Shown: positions 47,801-55,526 of the stretch, in pieces
Position numbering within the stretch: the first letter of the stretch is position 1
Layout: every line of letters starts with the position of its first letter
Source of the DNA: an uncultured Cytophagales bacterium
Lineage (GTDB): Bacteria > Bacteroidota > Bacteroidia > Cytophagales > Cyclobacteriaceae
Direction: 5' to 3'
Length of the DNA stretch: 64,000 nucleotides
NCBI GenBank assembly: GCA_913057175.1
Contig: CAJXNP010000001.1
Span: 1 to 64,000 of the forward strand
Notes under the pieces: model-generated
What the model was told of the DNA's origin: nothing
The model's database searches: none
What the model saw: only the letters and a program-made list of their open reading frames with translations
Program-made: the position numbers and the translations under genes

Positions 47801-48145
47801 CTTTCGCAGGGAGGCATGACGAATATGCAGGTGCTGAGGGCCGCCACCCTTCACGGAGCCGAATACATTGGTATGGGCAACCACCTGGGTTCGATCGAAA
47901 CCGGTAAGCTGGCGGATATCATTATTCTGGAGGAAGATCCGTTAGAAGATATTCAAAACATGAATTCTGTGACCTACACAATCGTAAACGGACGAATGTA
48001 TGAGACCGCCACAATGAATGAGACCGGTAATTACGACCAGCCTCGTGGCAAATTCTTCTGGGAGCAGGAAGGCTACAACGACAATTTTGAGTGGCACGCT
48101 GAGTCGCGTAGTTTTACGGGGATCAGATGTAGTTGTCATCATTAA
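44861..48145 (+). CDS. TolB-like propeller plus amidohydrolase, exported
   Basis: A 1094-residue secreted protein (signal ending at FAQ). The first 620 residues are a PD40/TolB-like beta-propeller with the repeated S-P-D-G-K motif (VSPDGKTIVLDLLGDIY, FSPDGKQISFTSD). The last 430 are an amidohydrolase (urease-like barrel): GLIDTHAHLRAFRYG carries the H-x-H metal ligands, KSYNQPRRDQRQ gives the K/N region, and EHNVP, then HGQLQGLG lie later. Such fusions are common periplasmic enzymes in Bacteroidota, probably imidazolonepropionase-like or prolidase-like hydrolases. Substrate unknown. Monocistronic; its end is rich in Cys/His (RCSCHH). Confidence 0.93.
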   Translation: MSALSIKTIAPIFVYLISFTIFAQEKPKEEKWDINSPVQPFKEITIETDEGTWMNLDVSPDGKTIVLDLLGDIYTIPITGGEAKIIREGHAYEVQPRFSPDGKQISFTSDAGGGDNIWIMNADGSNARQVTKEDFRLLNNAVWTPDGQYLVARKHFTSERSLGAGEMWMYHQAGGSGVQLTKRKNDQQDAGEPWISPDGRYVYFSEDMAPGGMFQYNKDPNSQIYVIRRYDREKGKVENVIQGPGGAVRPQISPDGTKLAFIRRVRTKSVLYIHDLTTGIQTPVYDKLSKDQQEVWAIFGVYPNYNWLPDNKHVVIWAEGKIKKVNTETGDDEVIPFNAKATHQITDAPIFAQDPSPESFKAHVIRNAQTSPDGKTLVFNAAGYLYTMKIPNGKPKRLTSGTDFEFEPSFSPDGKSIIYVTWNDEEKGAIWKIPATGGTPTRLSGEKGMYRTPSYSPDGSKIVYSKEDGNSAMGYAYTVDPGIYWMSAEGGDPKFVSDGGQYPTFNQKGDRIYYQTGGFLFGSLDKTYSSVNLNGNDKKVHFHSKYANQFSLSPDNKWLAFGELYYIYVIPFADNGTTFELSGDLKTMPIAKVSKEAGTNLQWSSDSKKLHWTLGPKYYSTELKNCFTFLEGSPDSIGEIKKEIVDIDLTLETDVPEGKLAFTGAKIITMNGDEVIENGTVLIEENKIVAVGATGEIDVPNNAQVYDVSGKVIMPGLIDTHAHLRAFRYGLSPQKEWPYYVNLAYGITTTHDPSSNSEMSLSQSEMVKVGNMVGPRIFTTGTILYGADGDFKAVINNYDDAKFAIERTKAYGAFSVKSYNQPRRDQRQQVIKAARELEIMVYPEGGSTFFHNMTMILDGHTSIEHNVPVAPLYDDVIQLWAASKTSNTPTLIVNYGGLNGEYYWYQNTQVWEEEKLLKYTPRSIIDSRSRHRTMAPMEEYENGHILTSQSCKKLVDSGVKVCVGGHGQLQGLGVLWEMWNLSQGGMTNMQVLRAATLHGAEYIGMGNHLGSIETGKLADIIILEEDPLEDIQNMNSVTYTIVNGRMYETATMNETGNYDQPRGKFFWEQEGYNDNFEWHAESRSFTGIRCSCHH

Positions 48146-48682
48146 GAGGCGGGGGCTATTTGAAAGTTGGCAGTTGGCAAACAGGCAGTTGGCAATTTAC
48201 CTAGGTTAACTGGCGCGAACCTCCCGGTTCGTGCCCGCAATCGGAAATGTAACCGCAACTCGCGCGCATTTAATAATGTGTGCGGATTTATTTCGGCATT
48301 TGTAATGCCTCATCTTAGTGCACATTATGGCAAATGGTATGATTGATACTAAAGGCATCCCTATTGGGGAAAAAGTTCCCAAGCAAGGAGTAGCCGTTAG
48401 ACAACTCCAAGTTGTCAGACGACTTAATAGACATTAGTAGGATACCAGGACAGACCAGAGGGAATGGATGAAGACATATTTACTTTCTAACATGGAAGTG
48501 TAAACTAAACTCTGTCTGGTTTTTGGTAAGTTTTCAAATTTATTGATTTTTTCTTTTCGATCAATTTTCAATGGCTGTTTTGGTCTATTGGCAGGTTCAG
48601 TCAAGGGCGGCGAAGGCACGAAGCCGTTTATATACCCTTGACGGGTTCTGACAATTGACCGATCTTTGCTGTTGGATATTGA
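48146..48682. repeat. Accessory intergenic zone with REP-like palindromes and an IS end
   Basis: Holds several structured repeats: an imperfect direct repeat of GGCAGTTGGCAAaCAG, a hairpin CGCGAACC/GGTTCGTG at about 48213-48232, a REP-like block at 48258-48330 also found at 49472-49550, a hairpin GACAACT/AGTTGTC at about 48400-48418, and GTGTAAACTAAACTCTGTC (48498-48516), which resembles an IS256-family end. No gene seen. Confidence 0.5.
48205..48330. repeat. REP-like repeat, copy 1
   Basis: The left part (ctggcGcgaacctcccggt) recurs at 50943-50961. The right part, with hairpins around GCGCATTT..AATGTG and GGCATTTGTAATGCC, recurs at 49472-49550 with about 70 percent identity by eye. Palindromic modules of this type are mobilised by REP-associated tyrosine transposases in many bacteria; no such transposase is in this window. 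Confidence 0.55.
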
Positions 48683-48865
48683 TCATATATCCAGTTTTAA
48701 TCTGCCTTCAAATTTAATGCTGAGTTGTTGAACTGTTGTCGACCAGTTATGAAGTGGCTGGTTCCATTTCTTTTCAATGTTTTTTGTAGCCAGGTAAACT
48801 AACTTCATCAGGGCCATATCTGAAGGAAAAGCACCCTTGGTTTTAGTAACTTTTCTGCATTTAGC
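48683..48865 (-). pseudogene. IS256-family transposase, C-terminal remnant
   Basis: Reading the minus strand from 48865 to the TGA at 48683-48685 gives a 60-residue C-terminus with RKVTKTKGAFPSDMALMKLVYLA, then TKNIEKKWNQPLHNWS and a terminal FEGRLKLDI. This is the highly conserved end of IS256/Mutator-family transposases (K-x-K-G-A-F, A-x-x-K-L-x-Y-L-A, W). The frame is closed upstream by TAG at 48866-48868, so the rest of the gene has been lost. An IS-end-like sequence lies where expected downstream, at about 48498-48516. Confidence 0.8.
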
Positions 48866-48925
48866 CTAAGCTATTGCCTCTATGGATTGATTGGCCACGG
48901 TTTTACAGGAGGACACACCTTTGAT

Positions 48926-49459
48926 ATGAATACATCGCAAATCATTTCGCATACCATTGCCCTTTTAGTTGTAGGATGCATTGTCGGTTTTTTTCAATAT
49001 CGGTATTTACATACCTTTTTACCATTTCAAAAAATTGAAATATTACGGGTTGCACTCTTATTTTTGTCGTTTTTCTGGATCGGCTGGTATCTGGGAGGCC
49101 CACCCTTCGACAGTCTTTTTGGATTTACGGCATTAGGATGCAGTTTGTGGCTGGTCAAGGGAACCAAAGGCCTGGGGTTTGGGAGCAAAATCCTTGGTTT
49201 ATTTAGTTATTTCATAGGTTCCATAGGTGGACACCTGGTTGCCATTGCATTTAGTTTGTCCACCGGTATCGATTATACCGGAGCAGAGGTCGGTCTATGG
49301 CAGGAACTATGGACCCATGGAATCATGTGGCTGATGATGGCGATACCAACAGCAATCCTGGGCGGATATCTTAGCGGAATTGTTTTAAACCGGCATCTAA
49401 ATCATTCCAAAACCCAATCCGGCCAGGAAACAATCGTGCAGGAAACATTGGCAGAGTAG
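48926..49459 (+). CDS. Hypothetical membrane protein, possibly 5'-truncated
   Basis: A 177-residue protein from ATG 48926 with five hydrophobic helices (HTIALLVVGCIVGFF, VALLFLSFFWIGWYL, LFGFTALGCSLWLV and others). No family recognised. The frame is open upstream through a TTG at 48887 and further to the IS256 remnant, and the extra residues (YGLIGHGFTGGHTFD) look like genuine protein, with a conserved-looking GHGFTGGH. The gene may therefore have lost its 5' part when the IS inserted or decayed. If so, the product may not be made correctly. Confidence 0.6.
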   Translation: MNTSQIISHTIALLVVGCIVGFFQYRYLHTFLPFQKIEILRVALLFLSFFWIGWYLGGPPFDSLFGFTALGCSLWLVKGTKGLGFGSKILGLFSYFIGSIGGHLVAIAFSLSTGIDYTGAEVGLWQELWTHGIMWLMMAIPTAILGGYLSGIVLNRHLNHSKTQSGQETIVQETLAE

Positions 49460-49471
49460 GTAAAATCACAA

Positions 49472-49550
49472 TCGCGCATTTTTGAATGCGTGTGGATTTA
49501 ATTTTGCATTTAAAATGCCTCCCTTTTGTACATCTTTAGTTAAATGGTAC
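49472..49550. repeat. REP-like repeat, copy 2
   Basis: Matches the right half of the repeat at 48258-48330: two short palindromes (GCGCATTTTTGAATGCG and GCATTTAAAATGC) followed by a degenerate tail. It directly follows the membrane-protein stop. Confidence 0.55.
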
Positions 49551-49609
49551 GCTTTATAAAAAAGCGCACCAGAAAATCCGGAATCAAATGTTTTTTGGTA
49601 TGATAACAC

Positions 49610-50008
49610 TCATGCTAATTGACTTAGGTTTTTAGCCCTTTTTTCAATCATAAAACTTGCAACAAACCAAAGCAATAAAGAGAATAGAAAAATAAGCATT
49701 CCATAAATCGGGCAAATCATCGTTGAATAAATTCCATCAAAAATATACTCTGTTTTAATATCGGGATGGTCACTTATTACTGAAAATGCGTTGATCAAAC
49801 CGATCATCTGACCGAGAAATCCGGTTACCAGGGCAAATAAACCTATTGATTTACCATACCCCAGTTTGCGCAATATTTTTTCCTGGTTTGGTTGTTTCGA
49901 ATTATATCCAACAACAAAATGATAGATAATCCATGCTGTTGCAATAACTAATAGCAGTGTTAGGATACTCATAAATCCTGGGCCTCCTGTAATAAAGAGC
50001 TTCATCAT
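49610..50008 (-). CDS. MotA/TolQ/ExbB-like proton-channel protein (short)
   Basis: A 132-residue membrane protein from ATG 50008 with three hydrophobic helices. The pattern LVTGFLGQMIGLINAFSVISDHPDIKTEYIFDGIYSTMICPIYGMLIFLFSLLLW fits the conserved core of the MotA/TolQ/ExbB family (G-x-x-G-x-x-G followed by small residues in the last two helices). It is shorter than ExbB and no ExbD/TonB partner is encoded beside it. It could be an orphan regulator or a half-channel. It is divergent from the LytTR gene with a shared 151-nt promoter region. Confidence 0.7.
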   Translation of the reverse strand: MMKLFITGGPGFMSILTLLLVIATAWIIYHFVVGYNSKQPNQEKILRKLGYGKSIGLFALVTGFLGQMIGLINAFSVISDHPDIKTEYIFDGIYSTMICPIYGMLIFLFSLLLWFVASFMIEKRAKNLSQLA

Positions 50009-50159
50009 AATTGTTTTTTTTAAGTGATTAATACTGCTGTAAAACTATGGGAGACCATAAAACTCATCAAGGTCGAATCCAGCTCTAAAAGGGTTGTTTG
50101 CATACGCTGACTTTAAATTTTGATATCTTTTTCGAAATTAGCCAGAGAAATCGAACTGA

Positions 50160-50930
50160 ATGAATAAAATAACAGCAAACCCATACTATCACATCGCCTA
50201 TTGGATATTTGTCATACTTGTTTTAACACTGGTGTTTGGATTTTCCTGGGGAAACAAAAGTGCGGCATTTTTCTTCGTCAGCATGCTCCTTCCCATCGTT
50301 TTAGGTACTTCCTATTTTTTCAACTATGTACTTGTGCCTAAATACTATCTCAATAAGAGGTATGCAAGGTTTGCCTTTTATACATTCTGTACAGCCGTTA
50401 TTTCATTATATCTTGAAATGATGGTTTTACTTTTTTCATTCGTCTACATGGTAAAGCTTAGATTTGATAAGCTAAACCCTAATGCTACTGAGATTCTCCT
50501 ATTGGCAGTATTACTGTATTTGATTGTATTTATAGGATCATTTTTATTCATGATGAATCAAATAACAGAGAATAGAAAAGTAATTCAACAACTATTGGAC
50601 GACAAAGAAAAAATGAAAAAATCGTTTCTAGAAATCGTATCCAATAGGAAACTGACAAAAATACCTTATGACGAAATTATTTACATCGAAAGCCTATCCG
50701 ATTCTATTAAGGTTAACACTGTAAAAGATCAAATAGCGAGCAAAGAGAAAATCAGCAATTTAGACTCCAGATTACCCGATATTTTTTTAAGAATTCACCG
50801 TTCATTTATTGTCAATACAGAAAGAATAAAAGAAGTGTCTTATGATGAGCTTTTAGTCGATGATGTTAAACTAAATATCGGGAAAAGTTATAGGAAAATG
50901 GTTAAAGAAATCCTGAAAAGCCAAAAATAA
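50160..50930 (+). CDS. Membrane-anchored LytTR-family transcriptional regulator
   Basis: A 256-residue protein with four predicted membrane helices (about 10-135) followed by a short coiled region and a LytTR DNA-binding domain (about 160-255): KIPYDEIIYIESLSDSIKVNT and FLRIHRSFIVNTERIKEV are classic LytTR blocks. Membrane-bound LytTR proteins of this kind bind DNA without a separate kinase. The ExbB-like gene is divergent and may be its target. Confidence 0.88.
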   Translation: MNKITANPYYHIAYWIFVILVLTLVFGFSWGNKSAAFFFVSMLLPIVLGTSYFFNYVLVPKYYLNKRYARFAFYTFCTAVISLYLEMMVLLFSFVYMVKLRFDKLNPNATEILLLAVLLYLIVFIGSFLFMMNQITENRKVIQQLLDDKEKMKKSFLEIVSNRKLTKIPYDEIIYIESLSDSIKVNTVKDQIASKEKISNLDSRLPDIFLRIHRSFIVNTERIKEVSYDELLVDDVKLNIGKSYRKMVKEILKSQK

Positions 50931-52157
50931 ACCCCTCCAAATCTGGCGTGAACCTCCCGGTGTCTGACCGAATTAGGTTTCACTTGCTAATTTTTCCCCT
51001 AACACACTTTACAGTTAGGCCTTTCGAAAGAGCTCCTTTTTTATTTTTATACGACGGATAATCACGTTCATTAAAGGGAACAATTCTAAAAGATTAAGTG
51101 TGATACTTTAATAACACTCAAAATTCAAAATGCAAATATCAAATAAAACCTAAGATCCAATATCCTGATTTTCATATGTTTAGATCTTTGGTATTCGTTT
51201 TTGAAATTTATTTGTCATTTGATTCATTGCCATTTAGTGCTTTCCTAATAAATCACTTCCCTCAAAGTATCCGGGCACTTTCTGCATGGTGTTTTTTTAC
51301 CGAAAAGCCCTCGGATACTTTTTAAATATTTGCGTAGTATTATCGCATATATAACATGTTATTTATCGATAAGAAGTTCAGTTGATAAAAAATAAAATAA
51401 TGGTGTAGATACAATCGAGGTTTTTGAATTAATCATGGTCACTATAAATAACAACCCCTAAATTTGATCGAAGAATTTCAGGGTTTAAACGAATTTCCAC
51501 CTGAAATATTCAGACTAGCCCATACAAGTTAATATATTTGCAAATTAATAAAAAGTGATGGTTTACATAGGCAATTTAACCAGCAAGTAAACGATCGTAA
51601 GCGCCTAAAAACGCTAAATCTGAATACTATTAAAGACATGGAAGTAATAGTTTCTATGCATAAGAAGGTAATCATTGAATTCTACTGATCTGAAAAATCT
51701 GGTGCTATTTTATTCTATTTCTTCTGATTGGAAAACTACTTTGACAGTAGATAAAAATGCTGCATCATGTAGTTAAGATGACCAAAGACAAATCTAAATT
51801 TATCACCAGGTCGCTTCCTCCTAACGGCGGACAGTTGTTCATGAGTTTGTCCAGGCTTTCGGAAATGCAAATATTACTTATTTATTTGCCCTTAACAGCT
51901 TCATAGACATTTCTAACAAGGACTGCTGTATCTTTTTGGGGAGATTCGGAATTCAAATTGAAGATATGGAAAATATCAAATTCAAATTTTCAAATTGATT
52001 TCAGAAGCTGGTGTCAAATTAACAACCTGAATTTGAATATTTTATATTAAAAATGATATTTGCAAAATGCTGATAATCAATAATATAATTTGATATTAGT
52101 CAGAATGCTAAAAGAAATCACATTGATAAAAATATACTTTACTGATAGACAATAAGA
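50931..52157. other. Long AT-rich accessory intergenic region
   Basis: 1.2 kb with no credible full gene. It holds a fragment of the REP-like repeat (50943-50961), a hairpin CCTAAC/GTTAGG at about 50999-51019, and a copy of the coding-like dispersed repeat at about 51826-51930. The composition is much more AT-rich than the flanking core genes, typical of a site that has taken insertions. Confidence 0.4.
51826..51930 (+). repeat. Dispersed coding-like repeat, copy A
   Basis: Shares the core CGGaAAtgcaAAtATTACT and the following CTTGC..CTTtACAGcTTcA with copies B (54752-54854) and C (57393-57492), at about 70 percent identity by eye. On the plus strand all three translate into related peptides, here FGNANITYLFALNSF. 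It precedes the MBOAT gene. Confidence 0.55.
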
Positions 52158-53606
52158 ATGCTTTTTAACTCAATTGACTTTGCGATTTTCCTGCCGATTG
52201 TCTTTTTACTCTATTGGTTTGGGACAAATAAAAATCTGAAGCTCCAAAACTTTCTGATAGTTGCAGCAAGTTATTTGTTTTATGGTTGGTGGGACTGGAG
52301 ATTTTTATCGTTGATTTTATTCAGCACAATTGTTGACTATTTAGTTGGGTTGCAATTGAAGACTGAGCACAATCAATCAAAAAGAAGAGTTTTACTATGG
52401 ATAAGTATTATTGTCAATCTTGGATTTCTAGGGTTCTTCAAATACTTCAACTTCTTCTTGGATAACTTTGTAAGTACTTTTTCATTTTTTGGAACTGAAA
52501 TAAAAGCCAATTCGCTAAATATTATATTACCTGTTGGAATTAGTTTTTACACTTTCCAAACATTGAGTTACACTATTGATGTTTACAAACGAAAACTAGA
52601 ACCAACAAAAGACTTTATAGCATTTTCAGCATTCGTTAGTTTCTTTCCACAATTAGTAGCGGGGCCTATTGAAAGAGCTACTAATTTACTCCCTCAATTT
52701 TGCAAGAAACGAACTTTTGATTATTTAAAAGCAGTTGATGGAATGCGTCAAATACTTTGGGGTTTATTCAAAAAAATCGTTATCGCAGATAACTGTGCAG
52801 AATACGCAAATCTGATTTTCAATAATTCGGCAGACTACTCAGGGAGTACGTTGGTTCTAGGTGCCATATTTTTCACATTTCAAATTTATGGTGACTTTTC
52901 CGGTTATTCGGATATTGCTATTGGAACTTCCCGACTTTTTGGTTTTGACTTAATGCAAAATTTCAACTTCCCCTATTTCTCGAGGGATATTGCAGAGTTT
53001 TGGAGACGTTGGCATATTTCACTTTCCACTTGGTTCAGAGATTACGTTTATATTCCACTAGGTGGAAGCCGTGGAGGTACATGGATGAAAGTCAGAAATA
53101 CTTTTATCATTTTTATTGTAAGTGGTTTCTGGCACGGTGCAAACTGGACATTTATAGTGTGGGGAGCATTAAATGCCATTTACTTCTTACCACTATTATT
53201 AACCAACAGCAATCGTAATAATCTAAAAACAGTAGCTCAAGAGAAAATTTTGCCTAGCATACAAGAACTTTCGTTTATGTTGTTAACGTTTGGACTGACT
53301 GTTTTTGCCTGGATATTTTTTAGAGCAGAAAATTTGGGTCATGCTTTCAACTATATCTCAGGAATTTTATCAACTTCATTTTTTGAAATCCCGAAATTCC
53401 CAGGAATAAGGAGAGCTTTAATGATATTAATTTTAACAGGAATTTTCGTGTTAATTGAATGGTATGGAAGGGAACAACAGTTTGCAATACAGTATTTGGG
53501 TTTTAATTGGAAACGCCCAATAAGATATGCAATGTATTATGCCATTATCATTGCAATATTTCTATTTATCGGCAAAGAACAAGAATTTGTTTACTTTCAG
53601 TTTTAA
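52158..53606 (+). CDS. MBOAT family O-acyltransferase (DltB/AlgI-like)
   Basis: A 482-residue membrane enzyme with about 11 helices. Signature blocks are SIDFAIFLPIVFLLYW at the start, LPVGISFYTFQTLSYTIDVY, FVSFFPQLVAGPIERA, FWRRWHISLSTWFRDYVYIPLGG and GFWHGANWTFIVWG, the last holding the catalytic His of the MBOAT fold. It passes an acyl group, usually acetyl, across the membrane to an extracellular polysaccharide. The SGNH gene 8 nt downstream is its expected partner for the transfer. The DNA is clearly richer in AT than neighbouring core genes. Confidence 0.95.
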   Translation: MLFNSIDFAIFLPIVFLLYWFGTNKNLKLQNFLIVAASYLFYGWWDWRFLSLILFSTIVDYLVGLQLKTEHNQSKRRVLLWISIIVNLGFLGFFKYFNFFLDNFVSTFSFFGTEIKANSLNIILPVGISFYTFQTLSYTIDVYKRKLEPTKDFIAFSAFVSFFPQLVAGPIERATNLLPQFCKKRTFDYLKAVDGMRQILWGLFKKIVIADNCAEYANLIFNNSADYSGSTLVLGAIFFTFQIYGDFSGYSDIAIGTSRLFGFDLMQNFNFPYFSRDIAEFWRRWHISLSTWFRDYVYIPLGGSRGGTWMKVRNTFIIFIVSGFWHGANWTFIVWGALNAIYFLPLLLTNSNRNNLKTVAQEKILPSIQELSFMLLTFGLTVFAWIFFRAENLGHAFNYISGILSTSFFEIPKFPGIRRALMILILTGIFVLIEWYGREQQFAIQYLGFNWKRPIRYAMYYAIIIAIFLFIGKEQEFVYFQF

Positions 53607-53614
53607 GTAAGGTT

Positions 53615-54496
53615 ATGAAAAAATTTGGAATAAGAATAATATTATTCAGTACGCCAGCATTGCTATTTTTTATAGCAACTTTATTATTCTATCATTTTTC
53701 AAAGATTAAGATTGATTCAAAACTAAGTGAGTTATCCGAATATCAATGCTTGCTAATGGGGGACTCTCAAATACAACGCCTTCATGGAGAATTAATAGCT
53801 GAAAAGACTATAAATATAGCAAGTTCTGGTGAACACTATTATTTTACATACAATAGATTACTTACTTTATTAGAAAATAAAAATCATAAAATAAATAAGG
53901 TGATTCTGGGAGTATCAATCCATAATTTCGCTCCCGTTTACAATAGGCTATTTAATATAGATTTCCCTGAAGGAGAGAATAGTCTTGAAAAATATATATA
54001 CTTCATTCGACTATTTGACGATTCTAATTTTATTAGTCACTTTAACCAGTTACTCAATTCGAATTTTATTTCAAGTATCTATTCCGCTCCAGAATGGGGA
54101 GGGTTTTATGAGTCAAATAATTCAAACCCCACCACAGAAATAATCAACAAAACTTTCAATATACATTTTTCGATTAAACAAGACGAAGAGAAATTTAGCA
54201 GTTCTCAAAAAACCTATCTTTACAAAATTGACAGTCTATGCACCTCCAACAATATAGATTTAATACTTGTATCAACCCCCTACCATGACAAATACAAAGA
54301 ACAAATTAATACTGAATATTATAATTTCTTTTCAGAAACACTCATTAAATTAAACCACAGATACCATATTAATTTTTTAGATGATAAAATAGACCCAAGT
54401 CTTATGTCAGATGCAAATCACTTAAATGTACTTGGTGCAAAATATTATTCGGAAGCTATAGGAAAAGAAATAGACAACGAACGTACAAAAGAATAA
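53615..54496 (+). CDS. SGNH/GDSL-like O-acyltransferase partner protein
   Basis: A 293-residue protein from ATG 53615, 8 nt after the MBOAT stop. One N-terminal membrane anchor (IRIILFSTPALLFFIATLLFY) is followed by an SGNH-type fold: CLLMGDSQIQR (block I, nucleophile Ser51) and MSDANHLNVLGAKYYSE (block V, Asp266 and His269). It should be anchored with its catalytic domain in the periplasm and place the acetyl group on a glycan, as AlgJ/AlgX or PatB do beside their MBOAT partners. Very AT-rich, like the MBOAT gene. Confidence 0.8.
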   Translation: MKKFGIRIILFSTPALLFFIATLLFYHFSKIKIDSKLSELSEYQCLLMGDSQIQRLHGELIAEKTINIASSGEHYYFTYNRLLTLLENKNHKINKVILGVSIHNFAPVYNRLFNIDFPEGENSLEKYIYFIRLFDDSNFISHFNQLLNSNFISSIYSAPEWGGFYESNNSNPTTEIINKTFNIHFSIKQDEEKFSSSQKTYLYKIDSLCTSNNIDLILVSTPYHDKYKEQINTEYYNFFSETLIKLNHRYHINFLDDKIDPSLMSDANHLNVLGAKYYSEAIGKEIDNERTKE

Positions 54497-54863
54497 AAGG
54501 CCCTTCCAACAACAACTAACAGAACGAGCCTCTTACCAAAGTCAATCCTCCCCCTGGCTTTAAGTCAAAGAAACTCGAAGGATAAAAGAGCAACCTCCTG
54601 AAATAATTCGGTTAAGCTCATACTAATTATAGTTCCGAGTATGAGGTTTATAAACTTGTGTATGTTTAAATGGCATCAATGAATTCATTCTCCATTTGGG
54701 CAAATACCCAACTTTTGGAGGATGATCAAAACCAGGTTCACATCGATCTTCGGCTTGTTAGGTCGGGAGCTTATCCAAGTTTTCGGTAATTCAAACATTA
54801 CTATTTTACTTGCTCTTTACAGCTTTAGGTACTTTTTTACAAAGACCGTTCGCACACATTTGA
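54497..54863. other. Intergenic region with dispersed repeat copy B
   Basis: A 367-nt gap between the SGNH gene and the convergent TetR gene. The right part holds repeat copy B. No clear gene; a 69-codon frame at 54722 covers the repeat and the TetR 3' end. Confidence 0.4.
54752..54854 (+). repeat. Dispersed coding-like repeat, copy B
   Basis: Closest to copy C: both read GLL.R...Q...N.NITILLALY.FRYFF on the plus strand, starting GGcTTGtTAggTCGgG. It ends 10 nt before the TetR stop codon. Confidence 0.55.
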
Positions 54864-55445
54864 TTAAACCAACAAGGACAACGCAATACTCACTGAATTT
54901 GTTAATTCCTTTTTATTGGGTTCGATTTTAGAAATGACCAAAATACCATTGTATGTTATAAACAAAAAAGAGGCTAATGACCATAAATCTTTAATTTCTT
55001 TTAATTGACCGCTATCCTGACCCTTTTTAAGGTATTCGTAAAACAGGTTTTCAAAATCCTGTTTGTTGCTGGATAGAATTTCTTGAAAGCTTTCATTGTT
55101 AGGGATAAGTTCTGTGGTGTTGTTCACAGCAAAACAACCTTTTCTATCTTTATCCGATACAGCTTCTTTTATGGCATGATTAAAAAGTTCGGAAAAGCCT
55201 TCTTTCACATTTGGCTGGTCATCAAATAGCTGACGAATTCTATCCATACTGTTTTTACGGTAAAGCTCAAAAGACTTTTTAAAAAGCTCCTCTTTATCGC
55301 CAAACGTATCATACAGGCTTGCCCTGTTTATTCTCAGATGAGCGACCAAATCCTGTACGGAAGTTGCAGCGTACCCCTGCTTCCAAAACAAATTCATTGC
55401 TTTGGTCAGGACTTCATTTTCATCAAATAGTTTTACTCTTGGCAT
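54864..55445 (-). CDS. TetR/AcrR family transcriptional regulator
   Basis: A 193-residue repressor from ATG 55445 (MPRVKLFDENEVLTKAMNLFWKQGYAATSVQDLVAHLRINRASLYDTFGDKEELF, read in blocks). The helix-turn-helix is the standard TetR form with the recognition helix RASLYDTFGDKE. The C-terminal ligand domain resembles the TetR_C group regulating oxidoreductases. A strong palindrome lies just before its start, so it is probably autoregulated. It follows the SDR gene by 81 nt in the same direction and likely controls it. Confidence 0.92.
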   Translation of the reverse strand: MPRVKLFDENEVLTKAMNLFWKQGYAATSVQDLVAHLRINRASLYDTFGDKEELFKKSFELYRKNSMDRIRQLFDDQPNVKEGFSELFNHAIKEAVSDKDRKGCFAVNNTTELIPNNESFQEILSSNKQDFENLFYEYLKKGQDSGQLKEIKDLWSLASFLFITYNGILVISKIEPNKKELTNSVSIALSLLV

Positions 55446-55454
55446 AATATAAAA

Positions 55455-55482
55455 TGTGGAAACGTATGGATACGCTTCCACA
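55455..55482. promoter_or_regulatory. Palindromic TetR operator candidate
   Basis: Arms of 13 nt (TGTGGAAaCGTAT and ATACGcTTCCACA, one mismatch) around GG, 9 nt before the TetR start. A 12-bp centre CGTATGGATACG is a perfect palindrome. A nearby second dyad (55491-55514, TTTTTGGAAT/ATTCCAAAAA) has 10-bp perfect arms. Confidence 0.7.
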
Positions 55483-55526
55483 AAATTAACTTTTTGGAAT
55501 TATCATTCCAAAAACAAGCAAAAAAA

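Noticed and set aside
54722-54931. 69-codon plus-strand frame over repeat copy B
   Set aside because: Half of it is antisense to the TetR C-terminus; the repeat is reported as a repeat, not as a gene.
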